A stretch of DNA of 6,469 bases from Cyanobacteria bacterium UBA8803 (GCA_003505715.1 DNXU01000342.1:11437-17905); one strand, 5' to 3'. Positions 1-6,354 are shown, counted from the first letter of the stretch. Program-made: numbers and translations. The notes: a model not told the origin generated them from the letters alone.

Positions 1-2
1 TC

Positions 3-599
3 GTGATCGGCGGCGGCGACACCGGCACCGACTGCGTCGGCACGGCGATGCGCCAGGGCTGCCGCAGCCTCACGCAGTTCGAGATCATGCCGAAGCCGCC
101 GGTGGAGCGCGCCGACGACAACCCGTGGCCGGAGTGGCCGCGCGTCTACAAGATGGACTACGGCCAGGAAGAGGCGGCGGCGAAGTTCGGCAGCGATCCG
201 CGCGTGTACCTCACGACGGTGAAGAAGTTCATCGGCGACGAGCAGGGCCAGGTGAAGGCGCTCGTGACCGTCGAGATCAAGTGGGAGAAGAACGACAAGG
301 GTCAGTTCATCCCCAAGGAACAGCCGGGCACCGAGAAGACGATTCCCGCCCAGCTGGTCCTGCTGGCCATGGGTTTCCTGGGACCGGAACAAGCCTTGTT
401 GAAGGACTTGAAGCTCGAGACGGATCCGCGCAGCAACATCAAGGCGGAGTTCGAGAAATACACCACGAGCATCAAGGGGGTGTTCGCCGCGGGGGATTGC
501 CGCCGCGGCCAGAGCCTCGTCGTCTGGGCCTTCAACGAAGGACGCGGTGCCGCCCGCGAGTGCGACCTCTACCTCATGGGCAGCACCGACCTGCCTTGA
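3..599 (+). CDS. gltD: Glutamate synthase (NADPH) small subunit GltD, C-terminal fragment
   Basis: This is the C-terminal 198 residues of the small (beta) subunit of glutamate synthase. The subunit passes electrons from NAD(P)H through FAD and Fe-S clusters to the large subunit, which makes two glutamates from glutamine and 2-oxoglutarate in the cytoplasm. The fragment opens with the NAD(P)H-binding Rossmann motif [11 protein letters not shown] (local residues 1-11). The family-typical [16 protein letters not shown] segment follows (about 31-46), then the MGFLGPE stretch (123-129). Near the end is the FAD-binding [16 protein letters not shown] block (161-176), and it finishes with the usual LMGSTDLP tail. 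The reading frame enters from the left edge, so the GTG at base 3 is an internal valine and not a start. The N-terminal cysteine-rich Fe-S region, roughly 290 residues by family length, lies outside. The stop is TGA at 597-599. The first 55 codons visible all end in G or C, quite unlike the large gene downstream. This suggests transfer from a high-GC donor or a chimeric contig. The identification is firm; the host organism is not. Confidence 0.95.
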   Translation: MIGGGDTGTDCVGTAMRQGCRSLTQFEIMPKPPVERADDNPWPEWPRVYKMDYGQEEAAAKFGSDPRVYLTTVKKFIGDEQGQVKALVTVEIKWEKNDKGQFIPKEQPGTEKTIPAQLVLLAMGFLGPEQALLKDLKLETDPRSNIKAEFEKYTTSIKGVFAAGDCRRGQSLVVWAFNEGRGAARECDLYLMGSTDLP

Positions 600-645
600 T
601 CCTAATACCAAGCGGAGATCCACCTTTATTTAGTAAGCCCTAGCT

Positions 646-685
646 AGGAAGAGCGGGGGAGCAGGAGCAGCCGGAGGAGAGAAGG
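646..685. other. Purine-rich low-complexity tract
   Basis: Of these 40 bases, 35 are purines on the + strand, made of GGAG/GCAGGAG-like units. Purine tracts of this flavour are common in cyanobacterial spacers. No coding or promoter function is evident. Confidence 0.5.
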
Positions 686-689
686 TTAA

Positions 690-724
690 TTAACCGGACA
701 TGATATAATATAATGTCCAGTTAA
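690..724. repeat. 35-bp palindromic element, copy A1
   Basis: This is a 35-base inverted repeat: left arm 690-705, loop TAA at 706-708, right arm 709-724. Fourteen of the 16 arm positions pair; the exceptions are a C-A opposition (695/719) and a G-A opposition (702/712). It matches copy A2 (855-889) at 31 of 35 positions. It is not followed by a T-run, so it looks like a REP- or MITE-like mobile palindrome and not a terminator, although it is the first hairpin after gltD. Confidence 0.8.
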
Positions 725-738
725 ACACCCATAATATC

Positions 739-777
739 TGTAGGGGCGGGTTGTAGGGGCGGGTTGTAGGGGCGGGT
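739..777 (+). repeat. Three perfect 13-bp G-rich tandem repeats
   Basis: The 13-base unit TGTAGGGGCGGGT is repeated exactly three times, head to tail, at 739-751, 752-764 and 765-777. The array gives six G-runs of three or four separated by one-base (C) and five-base (TTGTA) loops. This fits the standard G-quadruplex pattern on the + strand. The third unit also serves as the left arm of the inverted repeat ending at 837, so the array probably arose by tandem expansion of that element's terminus. Confidence 0.85.
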
Positions 778-837
778 TTAGCGACAAGTATTTTGGACTT
801 CACGGATATGAATTAAGTCAAAACCCGCCCTGCCACA
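765..837. repeat. MITE-like inverted-repeat element (GGGCGGGTTT type)
   Basis: The terminal arms GGGCGGGTTT (770-779) and AAACCCGCCC (821-830) are perfect 10-base reverse complements. A further TGT (765-767) and ACA (835-837) lie at the outer ends, with an imperfect junction between. The 41-base interior is AT-leaning and non-coding. I recall repeats with GTAGGGGCGGGTTT ends as widespread in cyanobacterial spacers; this is from memory and not a search. Confidence 0.65.
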
Positions 838-854
838 GGTTTTATTATGCTTAA

Positions 855-889
855 TCAACCGGACATGATATAATATCATGTCCGGTTGA
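855..889. repeat. 35-bp perfect palindromic element, copy A2
   Basis: This is a perfect inverted repeat with a 16-bp stem (855-870 with 874-889) and a three-base loop, TAA. It is the intact member of the family seen at 690-724. At the second stem position A1 has T-A (691/723) where A2 has C-G (856/888), a covarying pair. No T-run follows. Confidence 0.9.
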
Positions 890-902
890 CTAGTTACGAA
901 TT

Positions 903-981
903 GTAGGTTGGGTTGAGCGACAGTGAAACCCAACACCAAGTTGTTGATGAATGTTGGGTTGCGTACCTCAACCCAACCTAC
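903..981. repeat. MITE-like inverted-repeat element (GTAGGTTGGGTTGAG type)
   Basis: The outer arms GTAGGTTGGGTTGAG (903-917) and CTCAACCCAACCTAC (967-981) are perfect 15-base reverse complements. An inner stem, AACCCAACA (927-935) with TGTTGGGTT (952-960), is a perfect 9 bp and encloses a 16-base loop. The two stems are separated by an asymmetric internal loop. I recall this element as one of the most common interspersed repeats in cyanobacteria and some other bacteria. It has no coding capacity. Confidence 0.8.
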
Positions 982-1001
982 GCATAGGGTAAGCCTTTAA
1001 G

Positions 1002-1014
1002 CGGACATGATATA
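1002..1014. repeat. Half copy of the 35-bp palindrome (A3)
   Basis: The 13-mer CGGACATGATATA is identical to bases 695-707 of copy A1 and 860-872 of copy A2. The right half of the palindrome is absent. From base 1011 the sequence becomes the left arm of another hairpin, sharing TATA at the join. Confidence 0.7.
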
Positions 1015-1068
1015 ACCCATATTCCGCACTTCAATTTGTATTATATGAAGTGCAGAATGTGGGTTATA
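1011..1068. repeat. Long hairpin element C
   Basis: The left arm 1011-1033 (starting TATAACCCATATTCCG) pairs with the right arm 1046-1068 (ending GTGGGTTATA). The stem is 23 positions long, with one C-A mismatch and one G-T wobble, around a 12-base AT-rich loop. The sequence differs from the other palindromes here, so it is a separate MITE-like family. The bases after the right arm are GCTTTTGCTC, too weak a T-run to call a terminator with any assurance. Confidence 0.75.
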
Positions 1069-1123
1069 GCTTTTGCTCTGGCGAGAGTGACCAAAGAGGG
1101 CTATGATGCTGATATAAGTCAAG

Positions 1124-1332
1124 CTAGCGATCGCTCTTCAGGACAAGGCTTATAGCAGTTCTAAGCTGTTCGTCATTTAAATCAGATTGTCAAGAATTGC
1201 CATTCTGTCTTGAGTCCACTGCGGGATAACAACTTGTGGGACAGGAAGGCTAAATAGCAGATATTGCAATGACTTAGCAATTTGGCCGCAACCACCCTCA
1301 TCAATGTAAATTCGTATCACAAAAAATTTCAT
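1124..1332 (-). pseudogene. Possible broken small gene, minus strand
   Basis: Reading leftward from an ATG at 1332, the minus strand encodes MKFFVIRIYIDEGGCG and continues to QDRMAILDNLI, where a stop falls at 1177-1179. A different frame then continues in natural-looking protein style as NDEQLRTAISLVLKSDR to a TAG at 1124-1126. One missing base near 1177 would join the two into a protein of about 69 residues. An upstream in-frame TTG at 1359 could lengthen it. No ribosome-binding site precedes either start, and I recognise no family. It may be a decayed gene or chance; its distal end overlaps a stretch resembling the adhesin signal-peptide coding sequence. Confidence 0.2.
1127..1134. repeat. 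HIP1 octamer (first of five)
   Basis: The palindrome GCGATCGC occurs here and at 1528-1535, 2158-2165, 3516-3523 and 6026-6033. It is the highly iterated palindrome over-represented in many cyanobacterial genomes. Five copies in about 5.9 kb of moderate-GC DNA far exceed chance and support a cyanobacterial origin for everything from about base 1100 rightward. None occurs in the gltD segment. Confidence 0.85.
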
Positions 1333-1346
1333 AATATCAAAAATAC

Positions 1347-1376
1347 TTGAATTACACAAGTGTATCGAGCTATCAG
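1347..1376 (+). promoter_or_regulatory. Weak promoter candidate upstream of the adhesin gene
   Basis: TTGAAT (1347-1352) and TATCAG (1371-1376) are spaced by 18 bases and give a poor sigma-70-like pair about 80 bases before the start codon. A short imperfect dyad, ACTTG-7-CAAGT (1345-1361), overlaps the upstream hexamer and could be an operator or chance. No better pair was seen nearby. Confidence 0.15.
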
Positions 1377-1446
1377 TTAGGTAACACTGAGCGAGCAGCT
1401 AGGTAAGGTTGCTTAATTCGGTGTCACAACTGAACTCTGTAGGGAG

Positions 1447-1452
1447 GGAGGT
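1447..1452 (+). promoter_or_regulatory. Ribosome-binding site for the adhesin gene
   Basis: GGAGGT lies six bases before the ATG at 1459, within a longer purine-rich run beginning at 1441. This strong Shine-Dalgarno match, followed directly by a good signal peptide, fixes the start codon. Confidence 0.8.
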
Positions 1453-1458
1453 GCCCCA

Positions 1459-4400
1459 ATGCTTAGTCGTGGCAGCCTCTGGTGCTGGTTATTCAGGTTG
1501 ACCAGCGTAATAGCATTCTTAAGTTTAGCGATCGCTCTCCAGGACAGGACTTTAGCTCAGATTACTCCGGATGATACGTTGGGTAGTGAGAGTTCGATAG
1601 TAACGCCCAATGCTCAGATCCGAGGACTACCCGCCGACTTGATTGAGGGCGGGGCGAGTCGAGGTGCAGCCCTCTTCCACAGTTTTCTGGAGTTTAATGT
1701 TGGGAATGGACAGCAGGTTTATTTTGCTAATCCCGTAGGCATAGACAACATTTTTAGTCGGGTGACTGGGAGTGATATCTCAGATATTCTCGGCACCTTG
1801 GGGGTAGATGGAGGAGCGAATCTATTTTTGCTCAATCCCAATGGCATTATTTTTGGGGAGAATGCCAAGTTAGATGTGCGCGGTTCCTTTGTCGCAACTA
1901 CGGCGAATTCTTTCTTGTTTGACAATAGGTTTGAGTTTGGTACTAACAATCCCCAAGCACCGCCACTGTTGACAATTAATGTAACTCCAGGGTTGCAGTA
2001 TGGAGGCAATTCCCAAGGAAATATTAGCAATGCCGCTCATTTAAGTGTGGGGCAAAACCTCAATCTAGCTGGGGAAAATCTAGATTTACAAGGTCAATTA
2101 GCAGCTGGGGGAGATTTGACCTTGCAAGCAGCAGATACGGTGCGGGTGCGGGATAGTGCGATCGCTCCTTTCATTGCCTCAGCTGGGGGTAAGTTGGTGA
2201 TGCAGGGTGATGCGAGTGTGGATATTTTTGCTTTGAATCATCCTGATAGCGGCTTTTTCTCTGGCGGGGATATGGTGTTGCGATCGGCTGATACTGTAGG
2301 AGGCGATACTCACTACTGGAGTAGGGGAAATTTTCGGATTGAGAAACTAGATGGTAGTTTGGGGGATTTGTTTAGTCCTTACGATCCGATTATTCGCTCT
2401 CTGGGGGATGTTAGTTTCAGTAACTATTGGGGAGCCTCCCTACATATTTTGGCAGGGGGTGCGGTGGATATGGGAACTGTCATTATTTCTCAACCAGAAA
2501 CAGGTACAGTTGGATCTGACTTTATTGATGATCGAGTCCAACTATCTGATGGTACTGAGATACAAATTAATGGTAGCCATCAACCGACTCTTGATATCAG
2601 AGCTGGTGTAGATCCATCTCAAATAGGTAGCCCTGGAATCACAGGTTTTACCATTTTTGTGCCGAATCTAACCAATTCGCCAACCAGTGCAGATATCACA
2701 GTAGACGATATTATTATCGATTCTGTCAATGGAATTGTATTCCTAACAAATCAATATAAACCCAACACCTCACTGATAGGTGGAGATATTACTGTAACTG
2801 GAGCTGGATTTCTCAATATCGGAGGAATTGATGCCATTGGTTATGGAGGTAATGGTAGCGCAGTTATCTTGGACTCAAGAAGTAACATTAAACTTCCTGG
2901 TAGCTTTATTTATACTTCTTCTGACGTTGGCAATGCTGGTGATGTCAAACTGATTGCTCATGATGATATTACCCTTGACCCTGGTACTACAATAATGTCC
3001 AATGGATTATTGGGTAATAATATTACTCTTAATTTCCAGGCAGGCAACAATATTACTATAAACGGCGAAATTTTTAGCTTGACTCCTGGTGTGGGACTCA
3101 CAGCTCAAGCTGGAAACAATATTGTTGCTAATAACTTTATCTACACATTAGCAGGGGAAGTTCAGCTACAAGCTGGAAGCGATATATCTCTCACCAGTAT
3201 TTTGGGCAGTATCTTCACCGAAGGTGCCAACGTATTCCTAGGTGCTGGAGGTAACGTATCTCTTACCAATAAAGCTGTGGTTGATACCTCAACCTTTATT
3301 GGAGGAAATAGCGGTAATATCCTAGTAAAAACTGGCTCTCTTACTTTGGCCAATGGAGGTCAGTTAATTGCTAACACTAGCATATTCGGCAACGGAGATG
3401 CTGGAAATATATCTGTTCAAGCTAGTGGTGCAGTATCGATTTCAGGTGAATCCGGTATTTTCAGTAGTGTGAATCCTGGAATTGTCGGCAATGGTGGTGA
3501 AATTGATATTCAGGCGCGATCGCTCTCTCTAACAGGTGGCGCTCAATTGCAGACTAGGCTTTTCCGGAGTGGTGGACAAGGAAGTGCTGGAAATATTCGC
3601 GTGAATGCTACAGATTTTGTTGATATTTCCGGGACTAGCTCCAATGGATTTTCTAGCGGATTGTTTGCTAGTAGTGAGAGAGGTGCAAACGGTTCAGCAG
3701 GAAATGTAACGGTTAATACAGGGGCATTTCGCGTTGCTGATGGTGCTCTTGTCAATACCTTAACTGGTAATTCTGGTGACGCGGGTGATATTACTATCAA
3801 TGCGAATACCTTTGAAGCTGTTAATGGCGGACAACTTCTGACCTTAACGCGCCATAGTGGAGATGCAGGAAACATTACCATCAATACTACTGACAGCATT
3901 ACTCTCTCTGGTCGCGATTTTAACTTTGCTAACCGCTTTGCTCAGTTTGGGTCAGATGTAGTTAATAACGAAGGTTCTGCAAGTAGCCTAATTACTGATG
4001 CAGCTACTGGCTCTACCGGAAACGGTGGCAACCTATTCCTCAACACGAGGAGCTTAACAGTTACAGATGGTGCAATAATGTCAGCGTCCACTTTTGGCTC
4101 AGGAGGTGGGGGAAATTTAACAGTTAGGAACTTCAATCAGGCTTCTGAGTTAGTTGAAGTAAGCAGGGATAGCATTGTCACAGCGCTTGTTGGCGAGGGC
4201 AACACAGGTAATGGGGGAAATTTGACGATCGATACTGAGCATTTATTAGTTCAGGATGAATCTGGGGTTTTTACGTCTACTTTTGGTAATGGACAAGCTG
4301 GAAATTTAACAATTTTTGCTCCTGAGTCAGTAGAATTGTTCGGTAACAGTATTCTATCTACTAGTGTTGCTGAAACAGCCACAGGAGATGGGGGGAATTT

Positions 4401-6354
4401 GGCTATTAATACGGGGCGTTTAGTAGCTCAAAATTCCATAATTTCTACATCTAATTTCGGTAGTGGTAATGCTGGAGATTTGACAGTTATTGCTTCTGAA
4501 TCAGTGGACTTAAGTAGCCACAGTATTCTCTCCGCGATGGTGAATGAAACTGCCACAGGAGATGGGGGTAATTTAACTATTGATACGGGGCAGCTAGTTG
4601 TGCGAGGATCGCTGGTATCAACATCTACTTACGGTGCTGGAGATGGAGGAGATTTGATAGTTCTTACTGCTGACTCAGTAGAAGTAAGCAACAATAGTAT
4701 TGTCGCGGCTAATGTGGGTGAAACTGCCACAGGGGATGGGGGCAATTTAACCATTAATACAGAACAGTTATTAGTTCAAGATAGGTCACGTATTTCAACT
4801 TCGACTCTAGGTGCAGGAGAGGCAGGAAATTTAACTATTACAGCTTCTGATTCAGTAGAAGTAAATAGAGATAGTCTGCTATCTACTCTGACAATTGCCA
4901 CAGAAGATGGAGGAAATTTGACCATTGATACTGAGCGGTTAGTGGTTCAGGATGGGTCAGGGGTTTCAGTTCTGACAACAGGTGCTGGGAATGCAGGAAA
5001 TTTGACAATTCGTGCTTCTGATTCTGTGAACGTGAGCCAACGTAGTGTTGTATCTGCTAGTGTCCAAGAAACTGCTACAGGAGATGGGGGAGATTTGACT
5101 ATTGAAACCGGGTGGTTAGCTCTGCGGGATGAAGGATTTTTATCTGTTGCTACCGTTGGCGAGGGGCAGGGAGGAAAATTAACGGTAACTGCCTCTGATG
5201 CTGTGGAAGTGATTGGCACTAGCAGCATTGAGGCTGGTACTATAGGTGCTCAACCAGCAGGTGATGTGACCATTACTACCAGGCGTTTATTTGTTGGGGA
5301 GCGGGGAGTAATTTCAACTTCTACCTTTGGTGCTGGAGATGCAGGAGATTTGCTAGTTCGTGCCTCGGACTCAGTGGAAGTCGGAAAACAGGGGCGAATA
5401 ACCAGCAGTGTTTTAGAGGGTACGGGATCTGGTGGAGATTTAACTATTGAAACTGGACAGTTGACGGTGCGTGATGGGGGACAGATCGCTGCTGGTACTT
5501 TTGACCAAGGCAATGCGGGAACTCTTACAATTACTACTGGAGAATTGAGAGTCGAGGATGGTGCTGCTGTATCGGTCAGCAGTATGGGGTCAGGAAATCC
5601 AGGTAACCTTCAGGTGAATGCTGATTCCATCTTTCTCGACCGAGGTCTTCTCACAGCTTTCACGGCATCAGGTACGGGAGCAAATATTCAGCTACGGGTA
5701 GCCGACAATATCTTGATGCGTAATGAGAGTTTAATTAGTGCTAGAGCTGACAACAACGGTAGCGGCGGCAATATCGATATTACAGCTGATTTTATCATTG
5801 CTATCCCTGTCGAAAATAGTGACATCATTGCCAATGCCTTTGAAGGGCCTGGAGGCCGGATTAATATCACTGCTCAACGGATTTTTGGCCTTGAGTATCG
5901 CGACCCCCTCACCCCCCTGAGCGATATCAATGCTAGTTCTGAATTTGGTATTGATGGTGAGGTGATTATTAACCAGCCTGATGTCGATCCCAGTCGAGGA
6001 TTAACCCAATTACCCTCTGACTTTGGCGATCGCACCACGCTAGACCGTAGCTGTACTGCTAGTAGCGCCACCCAGAATAGCTTTACCGTCACCGGACGCG
6101 GTGGCATACCCCCCAGCCCTACCGATCCCTTGGACAGTAACGCTGTAGTCAGCAATTGGGTCAGTCTTGACTCAGACGCGACAGCTGCCACCAACCCAAC
6201 GGCGGTAACTCCCACCTCAGCTCAACCCAGACAAATTGTAGAAGCGCAAGGGTGGGTGGAAACTACGGACGGGCAGGTTATCTTGGTCGCTCAATCACCG
6301 ACAGTAACGCTTCAGGGCAACTGGCAAATTCCCACAGAATGCTCGGCACCCTAA
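1459..6354 (+). CDS. Secreted filamentous-haemagglutinin (TpsA-type) repeat protein
   Basis: This 1631-residue exoprotein fits the two-partner-secretion family. It would be exported by Sec, then cross the outer membrane through a TpsB (Omp85-like) partner and act at the cell surface or outside, probably in adhesion. Residues 1-34 form a signal peptide with a hydrophobic core (LTSVIAFLSLAIAL) and likely cleavage at TLAQ/ITPD. Residues 35 to about 165 are the TPS/haemagglutination-activity domain, with ITPDDTLGSESS at its start, NPVGI at 91-95 and the hallmark NPNGI at 126-130. Residues about 265-395 are a non-repetitive section (HYWSRGNFRIEKLDG, SPYDPIIRS) that I recall from other cyanobacterial members. 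Degenerate Gly/Asn-rich repeats start near 610 and become regular 58-residue repeats at 921-1326, predicted to form a right-handed beta-helix. The C-terminal section has FTVTGRGGIPPSP (1542-1554). It also holds the only mature cysteines, C1532 and C1628. The frame is intact, and no TpsB gene is visible. The ligand or target cannot be told from sequence. Confidence 0.93.
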   Translation: MLSRGSLWCWLFRLTSVIAFLSLAIALQDRTLAQITPDDTLGSESSIVTPNAQIRGLPADLIEGGASRGAALFHSFLEFNVGNGQQVYFANPVGIDNIFSRVTGSDISDILGTLGVDGGANLFLLNPNGIIFGENAKLDVRGSFVATTANSFLFDNRFEFGTNNPQAPPLLTINVTPGLQYGGNSQGNISNAAHLSVGQNLNLAGENLDLQGQLAAGGDLTLQAADTVRVRDSAIAPFIASAGGKLVMQGDASVDIFALNHPDSGFFSGGDMVLRSADTVGGDTHYWSRGNFRIEKLDGSLGDLFSPYDPIIRSLGDVSFSNYWGASLHILAGGAVDMGTVIISQPETGTVGSDFIDDRVQLSDGTEIQINGSHQPTLDIRAGVDPSQIGSPGITGFTIFVPNLTNSPTSADITVDDIIIDSVNGIVFLTNQYKPNTSLIGGDITVTGAGFLNIGGIDAIGYGGNGSAVILDSRSNIKLPGSFIYTSSDVGNAGDVKLIAHDDITLDPGTTIMSNGLLGNNITLNFQAGNNITINGEIFSLTPGVGLTAQAGNNIVANNFIYTLAGEVQLQAGSDISLTSILGSIFTEGANVFLGAGGNVSLTNKAVVDTSTFIGGNSGNILVKTGSLTLANGGQLIANTSIFGNGDAGNISVQASGAVSISGESGIFSSVNPGIVGNGGEIDIQARSLSLTGGAQLQTRLFRSGGQGSAGNIRVNATDFVDISGTSSNGFSSGLFASSERGANGSAGNVTVNTGAFRVADGALVNTLTGNSGDAGDITINANTFEAVNGGQLLTLTRHSGDAGNITINTTDSITLSGRDFNFANRFAQFGSDVVNNEGSASSLITDAATGSTGNGGNLFLNTRSLTVTDGAIMSASTFGSGGGGNLTVRNFNQASELVEVSRDSIVTALVGEGNTGNGGNLTIDTEHLLVQDESGVFTSTFGNGQAGNLTIFAPESVELFGNSILSTSVAETATGDGGNLAINTGRLVAQNSIISTSNFGSGNAGDLTVIASESVDLSSHSILSAMVNETATGDGGNLTIDTGQLVVRGSLVSTSTYGAGDGGDLIVLTADSVEVSNNSIVAANVGETATGDGGNLTINTEQLLVQDRSRISTSTLGAGEAGNLTITASDSVEVNRDSLLSTLTIATEDGGNLTIDTERLVVQDGSGVSVLTTGAGNAGNLTIRASDSVNVSQRSVVSASVQETATGDGGDLTIETGWLALRDEGFLSVATVGEGQGGKLTVTASDAVEVIGTSSIEAGTIGAQPAGDVTITTRRLFVGERGVISTSTFGAGDAGDLLVRASDSVEVGKQGRITSSVLEGTGSGGDLTIETGQLTVRDGGQIAAGTFDQGNAGTLTITTGELRVEDGAAVSVSSMGSGNPGNLQVNADSIFLDRGLLTAFTASGTGANIQLRVADNILMRNESLISARADNNGSGGNIDITADFIIAIPVENSDIIANAFEGPGGRINITAQRIFGLEYRDPLTPLSDINASSEFGIDGEVIINQPDVDPSRGLTQLPSDFGDRTTLDRSCTASSATQNSFTVTGRGGIPPSPTDPLDSNAVVSNWVSLDSDATAATNPTAVTPTSAQPRQIVEAQGWVETTDGQVILVAQSPTVTLQGNWQIPTECSAP
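4219..5436 (+). repeat. Seven tandem 57-59-residue repeats within the adhesin gene
   Basis: Repeat boundaries, set at the residue after the GG or AG preceding (N/D)LTI, fall at residues 921, 980, 1038, 1096, 1153, 1212, 1269 and 1327, a period of 171-177 bases. Each unit has an A half of 27-28 residues, (N/D)LTI-T-LVVQD-STST, and a B half of 29-31 residues, NLTI-ASDSVEV-S-ETATGD. The octapeptide ETATGDGG begins at codons starting 4372, 4546, 4720 and 5068, spacings of 174, 174 and 348 bases. A degraded version (IATEDGG) stands between the last two. An eighth unit starts at 1327 but is followed by a second A-type half at 1355, so the alternation breaks there. This points to duplication of a two-half unit. 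Confidence 0.85.

Larger units (their letters stand above)
600..1458. other. Repeat-rich intergenic region
   Basis: This 859-base gap lies between gltD and the large adhesin gene, and I see no intact convincing gene in it. Bases 690-1068 are almost continuously occupied by inverted repeats of at least four sequence families, listed separately. Bases 1069-1360 hold a weak, apparently broken minus-strand reading frame. Bases 1360-1446 are AT-leaning leader sequence before the adhesin gene. No hairpin is followed by a T-run, so no classical intrinsic terminator for gltD is visible. Such crowding with small palindromic elements is typical of large filamentous cyanobacterial genomes. Confidence 0.8.

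Noticed and set aside
3..5. GTG at base 3 as a genuine start codon
   Set aside because: It sits inside the NAD(P)H-binding motif of GltD, well after the true N-terminus; the gene is simply cut by the window edge.
302..535. Minus-strand open frame within gltD
   Set aside because: It is the antisense shadow of conserved GltD codons, with no family resemblance.
125..643. Open frame of 172 codons on the + strand overlapping gltD
   Set aside because: It is Arg/Gly/Pro-rich and lies in a shifted frame of a GC-rich gene, where stops are rare. The gltD frame has clear domain motifs throughout.
690..724. Hairpin considered as the gltD transcription terminator
   Set aside because: No T-run follows, the stem is AT-rich with two mismatches, and a sister copy occurs 165 bases later; a mobile palindrome fits better.
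739..777. Short direct repeats considered as a CRISPR array
   Set aside because: The 13-base units are contiguous with no spacers between them, and no cas gene is present.
903..981. Long inverted repeat considered as insertion-sequence ends or a structured RNA gene
   Set aside because: There is no transposase reading frame between the arms, and the sequence matches a common non-coding interspersed repeat type I recall.
1081..1458. Riboswitch or tRNA in the adhesin leader
   Set aside because: I found no cloverleaf, no recognisable aptamer core and no expression-platform hairpin in this stretch.
1719..6215. Several minus-strand open frames of 60-118 codons and small + strand frames inside the adhesin gene
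   Set aside because: All lie within the intact 1631-codon frame. Their repetitive Pro/Ser/Val content mirrors the Gly/Asn/Thr repeats on the coding strand.
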